Shown here: piece after piece, positions 20,085 through 29,619 of the stretch
Numbering within the stretch: position 1 is the first letter of the stretch
How the letters are laid out: every line of letters begins with the position of its first letter
Assembly: GCF_035046485.1 (NCBI RefSeq)
Contig: NC_085138.1
Coordinates: 62,798,580 to 62,862,579, forward strand
Reading direction: 5' to 3'
DNA length: 64,000 bases
Origin: Aedes albopictus
Taxonomy: Eukaryota > Arthropoda > Insecta > Diptera > Culicidae
Notes under the pieces: model-generated
Databases searched by the model: none
What the model was told of the DNA's origin: nothing
The model's input: only the letters and a program-made list of their open reading frames with translations
Position numbers and translations under genes: made by a program

Positions 20085-23000
20085 TCCTCACGATTCGAGC
20101 GTTTGTTCACCAAGGAGGTGCGGCTCAAACAGCGTCTGTTCTGGCGGCTGAATAAGAAACGCTGCACCACGCCCAGCTAGATCTAAGGTGGTAGCCCCAT
20201 CAGCGTGGCCGTCCTAGTGTTGGTTGGGACGTCAAACAGAACTGGCACGATGGCCCTCCGGCGAGACAGGATTGTTGGCGTAGGCCCAATAAAGCCACCC
20301 GTAAAAATCCCCATTGAGAATAACATAGGAGAAAATACGACTCGATACAATCGGCAATGACCCACGCGACGGAATAAGGACTACGATTGGAAACTTGGAA
20401 CATGGAATTGCAAGTCACTAGGTTTCGCAGGATGTGACAGGATAATCTACGACGAACTACATCCCCGCAACTTCGACATCGTTGCGTTGCAGGAACTTTG
20501 TTGGACTGGACAGAAAGTGTGGAAAAGCGGGCATCGAGCGGCTACCTTCTACCAAAGCTGTGGCACCACTAATGAACTGGGAACAGGATTTATAGTGTTG
20601 GGCAAGATGCGACAACGTGTGATCGGGTGGCAGCCGATCAACGCAAGGATGTGCATGTTAAGAGTTAAGGGCCGTTTCTTCAACTACAGCATCATCAACG
20701 TTCACTGCCCGCACGAAAAGAGACCTGATGACGAGAAAGAAGCGTTCTACGCGCAGTTAGAGCAAACATACGATGGTTGCTCGCCGCGTGACGTGAAAAT
20801 CGTTGTCGGCGACATGAACGCGCAGGTAGGAAGGGAGGAAATGTACAGACCGGTAATCGGGCGAAACAGCCTGCACGCCGTATCGAATGATAACGGCCAG
20901 CGATGCGTAAACTTTGCAGACTCCCGTGGTATGGTAGTCCGAAGCACCTTCTTCCCCCGCAAAGATATCCACAAAGCCACCTGGATATCACCCGACTATC
21001 AAACAGAAAATCAAATCGACCACGTTCTAATCGACGGTAAATTCCTCTCGGATATAACCAATGTCCACACATACCGCAGTGCGAATATAGATTCGGATCA
21101 CTACTTAGTCGCTGTATGCATGCGCTCAAAACTTTCGACAGTTATCACCACGCGTCGAAGTCGAACGCTGCGGCTCAACATCGAGCAGCTGCGTAACGTA
21201 GAAGTGGCTCAAGACTACGCGCAGCAGTTAGCAGTGGCCCTACCAACGGAAGAGCAGCTTGGCGCAGCTACACTTGAAGATGGCTGGAGGGACATCCGAT
21301 CCGCCATAGGTACTACCTCGGCTACAGCACATGGCTTCGCGACTCCGAATCACAGAAACTACTGGTACGACGGCGAATGTGAACAGTTGAAAAACGAGAA
21401 GAATGCAGCATGGGCGAGAATGCTGCAACACCGTACGAGAGCGAATGAGGCACGTTACAGACAGGCGCGGAACAGGCAGAACTCAGTCTTCCGGATGAAG
21501 AAGCGCCAGCAGGAAGAACGAGATCGCGAAGCGATGGAAGAGCTGTACCGCGCTAAGGACACACAAAAGTTCTACGAGAAGCTGAACCGCTCGCGCAGAG
21601 GCTTTGTGCCACAGCATTACGATGAGCACCTCAATGGCGACGTTGCAAGTACCGAAGGTGGCGTGGTAACAGATCTAGGAGTATGTGCACAGAACGAAAG
21701 ACTTCCGGCCCCTGACCTCCAAGAGATTGAGGAGGAGGTTGGCCGGTTGAAAAACAACAAAGCCGCTGGAGCAGATCAACTACCAAGCGAGCTTCTAAAA
21801 TACGGTGGTGAAGCACTGGGGAGAGCACTACACTGGGTCATTACCAAGATTTGAGAGGAGGAAGTATTACCGGAGGAATGGATGGAAGGTATCGTGTGTC
21901 CCATCTACAAAAAGGGCGACAAGTTGGATTGCGGGAACTACCGCGAGATCACACTACTAAGCGCTGCCTACAAGATACTCTCTCAAATTTTATGCCGCCG
22001 ACTATCACCGATTGCAAGAGAGTTTGTGGGGCAATATCAGGCTGGATTTATGGGTGAACGTGCTACAACGGACCAGATGTTCGCCATCCGCCAGGTGTTG
22101 CAGAAATGCCGCGAATACAACGTGCCCACACATCACTTGTTCATCGATTTCAAATCAGTGTATGATACAATCGATCGAAAACAGTATGGCAGATTATGCA
22201 CAAATACGGATTCCCGGATAAACTGATACGGTTGATCAAGGCGACGATTGTTTAGTTCGAGTATCAGGGACACTCTCGAGTCCCTTCGAATCTCGCAGAG
22301 GGTTACGGCAAGGTGATGGTCTTTCGTGCTTGCTGTTCAACATTGCTTTTGAGGGTGTAATTAGGAGAGCGGGAATAAACACGAGTGGAACGATTTTCAC
22401 AGAATCCGTTCAGCTGCTTGATTTCGCTGATGATATTGATATTATTGCTCGTTAATTTGAGACGATGGCGGAAACGTACATCCGACCGACTAAAGAGTGA
22501 AGTCAGACGAATCGGGTTAGTCATTAATGTATCGAAGACAAAGTATATGATGGCAAAGGGCTCCAGGGAGGAATCAGCGCGCCCGCCACCCTGAATTTAT
22601 ATCGACGGTAATGAAATCGAGGCGGTTGAAGAATTCGTGTACTTGGGCTCACTGGTGACCGCCGACAACGACACCAGCAGAGAAATTCAGAGGCGCATTG
22701 TGGCAGGAAATCGTGCTTACTTTGGACTCCGCAGGACTCTACGATCGAATGAAGTTCGCCGTAACACGAAGTTTACCATCTACAAAACGCTGATTGGACC
22801 GGTCGTCCTCTATGGGCACGAAACATGGACCCTACGTGCAGAGGACCAACGCGCCCTCGGAGTTTTCGAACGGAAGGTATTGCGTACCATCTACGGCGGA
22901 GATGGAAGACGGGACTTGGAGAAGGCGAATGAACCACGAGCTGCATCAGCTGCTGGGATAACCAACCATCGTCCATACCGCGAAAATCGGGAGGCTACGG

Positions 23001-23240
23001 TGGACGGGCCACGTCATCAGGATGTCGGATAGCAACCCGACTAAAATGGTTCTCGAGAGTCATCCGACCGGTACAAGAAGACGTGGAGCGCAGCGAGCTA
23101 GGTGGATCGACCAAGTGGAGGACGATCTGCGGACCCTACGCAGAGTGCGGAACTGGAGACAAACAGCCATGGACCGAGTGGAATGGAGGAGGCTACTATG
23201 TACAGCAGAGGCCACCCCGGCCTTAGCTTGATCGGTAAGG
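20085..23240 (+). pseudogene. RTE-clade (JAM1-like) retrotransposon, best copy in window
   Basis: The 5'UTR-like start GGAGGTGCGGCTCAAACAGC at about 20119 is shared with a fragment at 54.95 kb. The endonuclease frame (20361-21851) is intact up to a TGA. RT follows in the same frame: EGIVCPIYKKGDKLDCGNY, THHLFIDFKSVYDTID (motif A, about 22130-22175). A frameshift or small deletion follows near 22190-22260. Then come RQGDGLSCLLFN (about 22302-22340), the FADD catalytic box at 22423-22434, NVSKTKYMMAKGS, YLGSLVTADNDTSREIQ and a C-terminal block ending WRRLLCTAEATPALA. The 3' end, ...CCTTAGCTTGATCGGTAAGG, matches that of the copy at 34.6-35.4 kb. The length of about 3.15 kb suits an intact RTE. 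Confidence 0.9.
20361..21854 (+). CDS. RTE endonuclease ORF, ended by a premature TGA
   Basis: The frame is open from just after a stop at 20358-20360 and has no clear ATG before the domain. It begins with WKLGTWNCKSLGF, the usual start of this APE-type endonuclease. Active-site style blocks follow: LQELCWTG, YSIINVHCPH, VVGDMNAQVGREEMYRP (about 20803-20850), [20 protein letters not shown] (about 20980-21040) and DSDHYLVAV (about 21090). The enzyme nicks target DNA for target-primed reverse transcription in the nucleus (family knowledge). A Lys/Glu/Arg-rich linker (about residues 330-400) precedes LKNNKAAGADQLPSELLKYG. The TGA at 21852-21854 stands where other copies read KIWEE, so it is probably a TGG-to-TGA change. 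Confidence 0.8.
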   Translation, partial: PTRRNKDYDWKLGTWNCKSLGFAGCDRIIYDELHPRNFDIVALQELCWTGQKVWKSGHRAATFYQSCGTTNELGTGFIVLGKMRQRVIGWQPINARMCMLRVKGRFFNYSIINVHCPHEKRPDDEKEAFYAQLEQTYDGCSPRDVKIVVGDMNAQVGREEMYRPVIGRNSLHAVSNDNGQRCVNFADSRGMVVRSTFFPRKDIHKATWISPDYQTENQIDHVLIDGKFLSDITNVHTYRSANIDSDHYLVAVCMRSKLSTVITTRRSRTLRLNIEQLRNVEVAQDYAQQLAVALPTEEQLGAATLEDGWRDIRSAIGTTSATAHGFATPNHRNYWYDGECEQLKNEKNAAWARMLQHRTRANEARYRQARNRQNSVFRMKKRQQEERDREAMEELYRAKDTQKFYEKLNRSRRGFVPQHYDEHLNGDVASTEGGVVTDLGVCAQNERLPAPDLQEIEEEVGRLKNNKAAGADQLPSELLKYGGEALGRALHWVITKI

Positions 23241-23249
23241 TAAGCAGGC

Positions 23250-23788
23250 TTGATAATCATCCTCGAAATCAAAAGAGTTTTGCAATATGCTCTAGAGCGG
23301 TGTTATGCTTTTGCCTCGCCGCGAGGGAGCGAACGAACCCCAAACAGAGAGGCAATAAAAACTGAGCGAGGAAGAGGGGAACGAAAAAAGAGCCGATGAT
23401 TATTTCGGGTTTTTGAGTGCGATTTTCGCCTCGAGAGTCTTTCTTTGTATGGGAGTGGAACTCGCGAGAGCTTTTTGAGTGTGAGTGGGCGTGAGAAACA
23501 CAACAAGAAATTATGAGTGTTGGACGAACTCCTCGCTGCGCGGCAAGCTCGCGCTCGGTGCTGTTGAGGATTTGCGTTGTGATTTCTGAGTTTTATTTTC
23601 CCTCCTCAGAAAATCGCCAAAATCGCTTCATTATTTTCTCGCGAGGGAGTTTCTGTCAAGCCTGAAGGTAAGTAAGGTGATAATATAGTGCACCTATTCC
23701 GAGTAGGTGGAAAAATTTGATGAATAGCATATTCAGCAATTATTGATTGAATTACTGAAGAGCAAAACTGATATTGGATTGAGTGATA
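23250..23788. other. Unassigned sequence after RTE
   Basis: A GC-richer stretch with many CGAG and GAGAG words but no tRNA boxes or clear inverted ends. No frame with a recognisable domain. It could be an unclassified dispersed repeat. Confidence 0.3.
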
Positions 23789-23790
23789 TA

Positions 23791-24386
23791 CACTCAAACC
23801 TCCATTTAGGTAGGATCCATTTAGGTAAAATCTATTTAGGTCCCTCCATTTAGGTAACGTTACCTAAATAGAATTTGGTTGTATTCAGAACAGTTGGAGT
23901 ACTTAAGATTGATGACGTCATACCCGACATTAACCTATCATTCACCTGTTTTTATTTTGGCCTCCAAACCCAACATAGACCCAACATTTGTTCGATGTTG
24001 GTCCAACAGTGGTCCAACATACGATAAAAATTTACCCGACATTGACCCGACATTCAACAATTTTTCAGTCTGGCGGAATTTTTCAAGTTTTTTTTTGTGT
24101 TCCGTGCCCAGCTAGTCATTTGCATGACAATTCTCACCTGAGACCCTCCAAAACCCCCGAAAACGCCCCTGAAGCCCCTCCCCTACAGAAACTCCCTTGT
24201 AAGTTCTCTGTAACTCCGCATGACCATCTTTAAATCTCCTATTCGAGTCACTCTCCCTAGTTAAACTTCTTTGAAACCTTGTACTCCATTTAGGTAATGA
24301 ACTGAATCCATTTAGGTAATGAATCCATTTAGGTAAAAATTCTATTTAGGCAGTCCCGACTCATTACCTAAATGGAGGTTTTGGTG
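23791..24386. mobile_element. TA-flanked MITE with CCATTTAGGTA terminal repeats
   Basis: TA at 23789-23790 and 24387-24388. The left end CACTCAAACCTCCATTTAGG is mirrored by the right end ...CCTAAATGGAGGTTTTGGTG. Each end carries several extra ATCCATTTAGGTA direct repeats, like a transposase-binding cluster. The interior has repeated CCCGACATT and GGTCCAACA words. No coding frame is supported. Confidence 0.8.
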
Positions 24387-24389
24387 TAA

Positions 24390-25400
24390 GAGATAAAAGA
24401 TCAGAAGTAATACCAAAATCTAATATGGTGAACTACTCAATAATAGCTCGTTAAGATATCACAAGATCAAAACAATAGCAGACAAGATTTGTCACTTTTT
24501 TCTAGAAGAAAATTAAAAAAATCAGCATCCAGCATCTAACCTACGACCTTAGGATTCACAGGCGGCGATGCTTACCACTCAACTGTGTCTCGCTGTTGCA
24601 AATAACATGGGAATAAGAGCATGCAGCTCTTCGTTTCCACAGCTCAGAAAGGGGCACATGGCATTTCACTAACATTGAGCCTTCTCTATGGGTGTATGTG
24701 TTCCATTTCGTGCAGAAGATCTAAACTTGTTCTTAAGTAGAAATTTTCAGCTATTTCGACAAGAACACAAACGGATGTCATATCACTTTGAGCTATTCGT
24801 GCGATATTCATTCGATTTTTGAATAACTCATCAAAATCACATCGAGCTATGACAGCAAAAAATGATCGATTCGAGATATGATTTAGATATTCTCGTCTAC
24901 CCGGGATGTCATCCGAATCGTGTCTCATGTGATAGATTCGTCGTCTGTCAGCACTTGTCCGAGCCGTTGTTCGCGGCACAATGAAGTAACTGCCGGCGTG
25001 GTATTCAAGCTTTAAGAAGATCAAAAAATCAACGCACCATATCTGATCATTTACATATAGCTTATCCTGTACCGCGATTCAGCACTATCTTCAACCAGAG
25101 GATCGAGGGATTGAATCCCATTTTCAGCAGGATCAGCAAAAAACAACTTCCAAATATACAACGGTCTCAAAAAGTTGCAAAGCGGAGAGTGACAGAAAAA
25201 TAAAAAGAGAAAGGGAAAGATATGAATCGGCTGAAACGATGTTACGGATATAAATATTTGTTACAATTATAAGACAGAAATAATTGTTTAGTGTGTTATA
25301 AGTTTATTATTCGTGCGTTCTCTGTGTTGCATGTTTAATTTTACCTTTTATATTCCTCTAACTTCAATGCACATTTATAGGGTTCTGGCAAAAAAGATGC
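24390..25400. other. Unassigned sequence with a tRNA-like stretch
   Basis: Around 24535-24602 the minus strand has a possible tRNA-like string with GAGTGGTAAGCATCGCC and TAGGTTAGATGCTGG, which may be a decayed SINE head. The rest (24610-25400) shows no repeat I can pair. A minus-strand frame of 112 codons (24686-25024) has no recognisable domain. Confidence 0.3.
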
Positions 25401-25401
25401 C

Positions 25402-25540
25402 GGGAGCGGACCTGGTGTGATGGCTAGAACACTTGAAAACTCGCAAAATGTGAGTTCTTCCTTCGGAAGGGAAGTAAAGCGTTGGTCCCGAGATGAACTA
25501 GCCTAGGGCTTAAAATCTCGTTAATACAGACAAAAAAAAA
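25402..25540 (+). mobile_element. tRNA-headed SINE, box B deleted
   Basis: It begins GGGAGCGGACCTGGTGTGAT, followed by GGCTAGAACACTTGA (box-A-like). It then runs to a distinctive 3' body with TTCTTCCTTCGGAAGGGAAG and CCCGAGATGAACTAGCC, ending in a poly-A run at about 25532. The box-B part that is present at 17.6 and 52.3 kb is missing here, so this copy should not be transcribed by Pol III. Confidence 0.65.
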
Positions 25541-25544
25541 TAGA

Positions 25545-25766
25545 TGCCCATGCAATGCAATCCCACTTTGATTGCCAACTTTCAGACCATTCCTTGTAGC
25601 GGATACAAACTAGTAATATAACCCGAATCGGGATACCCGATTAGAATTAGTTTTCCTAGACAAAGTCAAGCTACGAAAACAGCAGCAATGACTGTCAACT
25701 AAAAGAGGAAATGCCATACAAAACACTATTACAGGATGACTGATGGACCTACACGAACCGCCAAAC
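25545..25766. other. Short unassigned spacer
   Basis: No repeat structure or frame recognised between the SINE tail and the next TA-flanked element. Confidence 0.3.
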
Positions 25767-25768
25767 TA

Positions 25769-26070
25769 CACACTTAAATTCAGAAATAGATGTCGGTAAA
25801 CGGTTTACCGAGAATCCAACAGCTGATATCTCGGTAAAATATTTACTAATTCTCGGTAAAAATTTTACCGAGATCTCGGTAAACCATTACCTAGTCTCGG
25901 TGAACCTTGCCGAGAACTCGGTGAAAAGTTGGATTACCGAGATCTCAGCAAAGTTTTAACGACATCTCGGTAAAACTTTTACCAAGATTCAGTGAAAATT
26001 ATCACCGGATTCTCGGCTGTTGGATTCTCGGCAATCCGTTTGCTGAGGACGGCGATTTAATTTAAGTGTG
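25769..26070. mobile_element. TA-flanked MITE with internal ATCTCGGTAAAA repeats
   Basis: TA at 25767-25768 and 26071-26072. The ends CACACTTAAATT are inverted, and the similarity extends about 65 bp inward (GAGAATCCAACAGC on both arms). The interior is built from about ten variants of TCTCGGTAAAATTTTACCGA, so the element is itself a cluster of short palindromic units. No ORF. Confidence 0.85.
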
Positions 26071-26072
26071 TA

Positions 26073-26620
26073 CCCAAAATTGAGTTCTTTTGACGCAATT
26101 CCATAGTTCGGCCCAATAAGCCAAAATTTGAGTAAATCGATTAAACTCACGCTAGGTAGATTGCCTGAACCCCCAGCTAAAAATATACTCAAGAGTAGGT
26201 AAATTCAACCTAAGACCCCCCTCTTCTTCTTCTTCTTTCTGGCTTTACGTCCTCACGGGGACTTGACCTGCCTCGCTTCAGCTTTGAGTATTTCCACAGT
26301 TATTAATTGAAAGGCTTCCGTTGCCTGCCATTGCATGAATTTGTACATTGTGAGGCAAGTACAATGATACACTATGCCCAGAGAGTCGAATAAATTTTCC
26401 CGACCGCAACGGGAATTGAACCCGCCGTCTCCGGATTGGCGATCCATAGCCTTAACCGTTAGGCTAACTGGAGACCCCCCTCATTCAACTCAATTTTGAG
26501 TAAACCGACATTTACCAAAAATTGGCTTATTGCGGTCAAGGATCCCCTTTAGGTAGATGCATCTCTGTTTGTTTTTGACAACATCGGTGAGCCAGAGAGG
26601 GAAAACAACCTAATTTTGGG
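26073..26620. mobile_element. TA-flanked MITE with CCCAAAATT ends, abutting the previous one
   Basis: TA at 26071-26072 is shared with the preceding element, and the right TA is at 26621-26622. The ends CCCAAAATTGAGTT and AACCTAATTTTGGG are inverted. Internal CAATAAGCCAAAATTTGAG is mirrored by CAAAAATTGGCTTATTG. It is interrupted by a SINE at 26224-26471. Confidence 0.75.
26224..26471 (-). mobile_element. SINE with tRNA-Gly-like head and Feilai-like body
   Basis: AGACCCCCCTC occurs at 26213-26223 and 26472-26482, an exact 11-bp target duplication. On the minus strand the head reads GTTAGCCTAACGGTTAAGGC (box A), an anticodon-loop-like TCGCCAA (GCC, glycine) and GGGTTCAATTCCC (box B). The body GGGCATAGTGTATCATTGTA and the tail GTGAGGACGTAAAGCC plus (GAA)n match the body of the 35.5-kb SINE, which has a different tRNA head. 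Confidence 0.8.
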
Positions 26621-26691
26621 TAACGAGTTTATTCGATATACTCAGGTTTGAGTAAAATCGACCCAAATTTTATGCTAACGTTAGAATAAAC

Positions 26692-26874
26692 TGACATTCA
26701 CAAGACGCGACGCGAGACAAGACACAACAATTATCGTTCTTACAATCGTCAAGGATTTGAAAAAAATACCTTTTCTGACGACCGGTTTCGGGCACGATGT
26801 TGCCCATCGGACAATGTCCGACTGTAAGAACGATAAGTGTTGTGTCTTGTCTCGCTTCGCGTTTGTGAATGTCA
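26692..26874. mobile_element. Fold-back element, TGACATTCACAA ends
   Basis: The left arm TGACATTCACAAGACGCGAC is mirrored by the right arm ending CGCGTTTGTGAATGTCA. Matching runs about 55 bp inward (GAGACAAGACACAAC and TATCGTTCTTACA on both arms). The centre contains CCGGTTTCGGGCACGATG. No ORF and no clear target duplication. Confidence 0.8.
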
Positions 26875-26879
26875 AACTT

Positions 26880-27375
26880 GGAGCATGAAGTAAATTGTTA
26901 GATAAGTCGATTATTTTTCAAAATGCCTTGGCAACTGAAAGGAAGCACAAAAATGTAGAGCACAATATGCTGTTGTCTGAATTCATTTTATACAACCAAC
27001 AAAGTGTATTTATAATTTCTGAAACAGTCTATAGCAGATCGCGGGATTTTTATAAGGTGCACCGCGGCAAGTTGCAACGTATGAGGTAAGATGAAACAGC
27101 AGTTTAACGTGATGTCATCTGACCCTGATAAACCATTTGAATGTCATAACATATAGTGCTGGAATTCAACAAACTTTTGCAGAAAGACATTTTCCAAAAT
27201 TGCTTTGAAATCTTTTTCAAAACTTTGCTTTCCATCTTGCCTTGGTGTACCTCATTGTTTGTTGAGTAAAAAATTCTATTAATAATTATTACACATTTAA
27301 AAAACATTCGTGAGCGAAATATTTTCGTATTAATTACTCAAAAATCAAGGATATATCCAGGGTTTCAACTCCCCC
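26880..27375. other. AT-rich unassigned sequence
   Basis: No inverted repeat, SINE head or domain-bearing frame. Nothing recognised. Confidence 0.3.
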
Positions 27376-27575
27376 CAGAGATTTCTCAATAATTCCACTT
27401 GAAACTCCTGCAAACATTTTTATTGGAAATACTTCAGGAATACGTGGGGAGATTTATCCATAAACTCTTGCTCTAAGCGATTTCTCCTGGAATTTCAGCG
27501 GACGTTCTTCTAGGAATTCCTCCGAGAGTTTCTCCAGAAAATATTCCGAAGTTTTCTATAAGAATTCTTTTAGAT
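27376..27575. repeat. Short degenerate 12-bp minisatellite patch
   Basis: TTTCTCCTGGAATTTCAGCG and AGGAATTCCTCCGAGAG-type units place it in the GAATTC family, C-rich on the plus strand. It is too eroded to count copies. Confidence 0.5.
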
Positions 27576-28020
27576 ATTGCGAATCTTTTCTGAAATCCGC
27601 ATACCGGCCAACAACTGGTGCGCCGACAGCCCATGCGCCGGGCTGTGCGCCATACAAAATGTAAATAAACAAGTGTCAAAATGGTTCGCGCCAAGAGCTC
27701 TATCTCTCTTAGGGTTCGGCTCCATTTTTTGTCTAAAACATTGAACGTCTTTATGTCTGGAAATAATGTACAACAAAGATATTATTGACGGTAACAACGC
27801 TTTTACTTCATTAAACCACTGATTAATAGTGATTTGGCTAGTGAAAAACTTGGCGCATAGGCAATCGGCGCGCAAATTGTGCGCTGGTGTATGGATTTGA
27901 GTTAATCAAGTGCCCAACACACATTATACCCTGGCGCGCAACCTAGAGGTCGAAGAGAAACTTGTCGAAATGCTAAAAATTTCCGAGAAGCTCAATATTT
28001 CCGTACAAAATTTTTAAGGC
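27576..28020. other. Unassigned sequence with GCGC-rich ends
   Basis: GGTGCGCCGACAGCCCATGC near 27618 and TTGGCGCATAGGCAATCGGC near 27851 are similar in composition and could be decayed ends of an element, but I cannot align them convincingly. No gene is supported. Confidence 0.3.
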
Positions 28021-28100
28021 AGTCCTCCTGTGATCACATGTCTGTGTTGCCCTTTACAGGCTTGTACCAATTAGCTGGTATTAGGAAAAACTTGTAATTA

Positions 28101-28481
28101 CCCGAGCAAAGTCTGACAGCAAATTGAAAACAAATTTTGATGTTGTGATATTGCAAATTATGATAACTCGGGTTGTTGCCGTTTTGGTCTTAACGGTTAA
28201 AACATCAAAAATGAGAGCAGAAAATTGTTCCCGTAACAGCAAGTTGATAACAATTCCTGCTATCAGTGATGGCAAATTGATAACTGTTTTTGCTATCAGT
28301 ACGAAAAAAAATGGAAATATCGTTATATATTGCAGTTTTTCGATTGATATGAAAACTTCAATGCTATAAGATAATTGCACTAATGGTATACTCTAAGAGT
28401 TATTCTACAATGTTGACTAGAAGTTTTGAAAAAACATCAAAACTATAATTGCTATAATTTTGTTGTTAGACTTTGCTTGGG
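28101..28481. mobile_element. MITE with CCCGAGCAAAGTCT ends
   Basis: The left end CCCGAGCAAAGTCTGACAGC and the right end, inverse of CCCAAGCAAAGTCTAACAAC, match at about 22 of 25 positions. It sits inside the composite SINE tail directly after TAATTA. The interior is AT-rich with GATAACAATT and GATAACTG words like those of the CCCGAGCAGA family. TA precedes it; the right side reads CA. Confidence 0.75.
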
Positions 28482-28632
28482 CAAAACGCACGAAATGTTG
28501 CTAATTGGCAAATTGAGAGATGAAATTTGTAAAAAAAAAATCTTGTTTTGGTGGGATTCGAACCCACAATTCCGTTTTCGCTAAGCCACAGAACAAGTAA
28601 CGATTCTGCGGAATAGAAAGCCAAACTGACTA

Positions 28633-28788
28633 AGGGGCCATCCATTAAGTACGTCACGGTCCTAGGAGGAACGGGGGTTTGTGGAAGTGTGACAATGAAT
28701 GTATTAAGTATAGGAAAAACCTGTACGAAGGGGGGAGGGGGGTCGAAAATTCCCGATATTAGCGTGACGTACTTAATGGATGCTCCCT
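28633..28788. mobile_element. Fold-back MITE, AGGGGCCATCCATTAAGTAC ends
   Basis: Arms AGGGGCCATCCATTAAGTAC and the inverse GTACTTAATGGATGCTCCCT differ at one or two positions over about 26 bp. The interior contains a G-run (GGGGGGAGGGGGG), as in the similar element at 5221-5381. It is inserted in the composite SINE between GACTA and GAGAAGCC. Confidence 0.8.
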
Positions 28789-28864
28789 GAGAAGCCACAC
28801 CGTGAACACTCGTTTTTCACAAACCCATCTCTCTTTCGGCTTAGATGCCAATCCACAAAACACT

Positions 28865-29240
28865 CGCCTAGCCGGGGCCCGTGACGCAAGTGGTCACATG
28901 TTTGCATCATAAGCAGTTGGTCATGGGTTCGATCCCAGCCCCGACACTTTCATCAGTTGCTCATCTCCCCTGAGAGCAGCTGACACTGACCCTCTTCTAA
29001 GCCCATGGCTCAAACGGACCCTGGATACTTGGACATCGGCGAACTCCAACTCATAATGGACCCCTAAGCGAACTGAAAAAGCCACACAACATCCTCGTGC
29101 TTATCATTCTATGATAGGCTAGAAAGTGAAAGCAGCGTGTAAAGCAACCAGTTCGATATAGCAGAATAAGAGAATACATTTAGGCGCTGTACAAAAGTGT
29201 AAGGGCAGCTGCCAATTGCAATCGCTCACGTAAATTAGGT
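28865..29240 (+). mobile_element. SINE with tRNA-Met-like head
   Basis: The head at about 28872-28948 begins CCGGGGCCCGTGACGCAAGT, has a loop centred on TCATAA (CAT anticodon position) and box B ATGGGTTCGATCCCAGCCCC. The GGGGC/GCCCC ends can pair as an acceptor stem. The body follows with CTCTTCTAAGCCCATGGC and CCTGGATACTTGGACATC. The 3' boundary near 29240 is uncertain. It lies inside the 28.0-29.6 kb composite element. Confidence 0.6.
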
Positions 29241-29267
29241 TATGTGGTCGCGTTTGTGCTTAATAAC

Positions 29268-29432
29268 CCAAGTATAGATGACAGCTTCTAAGGTATGCTA
29301 GATCGCAATTTTTTCCCCACCCATGCATAAAAATAGTTATGTAATCCCATTTGAACTCAGTACAAAACTATTTACCACTACTGATGCAAAGAAGGATCTA
29401 GCATACCTAAGAGAACTGTCATCTATACTTGG
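29268..29432. mobile_element. Palindromic MITE, CCAAGTATAGATGACAG ends
   Basis: The left arm CCAAGTATAGATGACAGCTT is mirrored by the right arm ...ACTGTCATCTATACTTGG, with TAGGTATGCTAGATC further in on both arms. The AATAAC words outside the ends are close to a target duplication, but offset by a few bases. No ORF. Confidence 0.75.
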
Positions 29433-29619
29433 TCCAATAACTACAAGTGAGAGCAAATTGTATTTATGAAGTCGAGACTTACTCTCGCACTCCGCATACC
29501 TAGCCACCAAGCAGTTAGTTTCCAGTTTGTTTCAGTACTACCAGCAAAACTGGTAACATGCCAGTAAAGGGCAATATGTATCATTGGTTTCATAGATGAG
29601 TCATGGTGTTACATGACCG

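Larger units (their letters stand above)
28031..29600 (-). mobile_element. Composite tRNA-Thr-like SINE, interrupted by several elements
   Basis: The minus-strand tail TAATTACAAGTTTTTCC lies at about 28084-28100. The body resumes at 28482 and the tRNA-like block at about 28545-28595, with box B GGGTTCGAATCCC and part of the D-arm region deleted. The upstream spacer (GAGAGTAAGTCTCG-type) is at about 29455-29520. The terminal block CCAGTAAAGGGCAATATGTATCATTG at about 29560-29586 is in the opposite sense, as in the 14.9-kb copy. It is broken by inserts at 28101-28481, 28633-28788, 28865-29240 and 29266-29432. Confidence 0.7.

Noticed and set aside
20695..21129. Minus-strand 144-codon frame opposite the RTE endonuclease
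   Set aside because: Shadow of the endonuclease ORF on the other strand.
24686..25024. 112-codon minus-strand frame
   Set aside because: No domain and no splice context; composition typical of chance frames.
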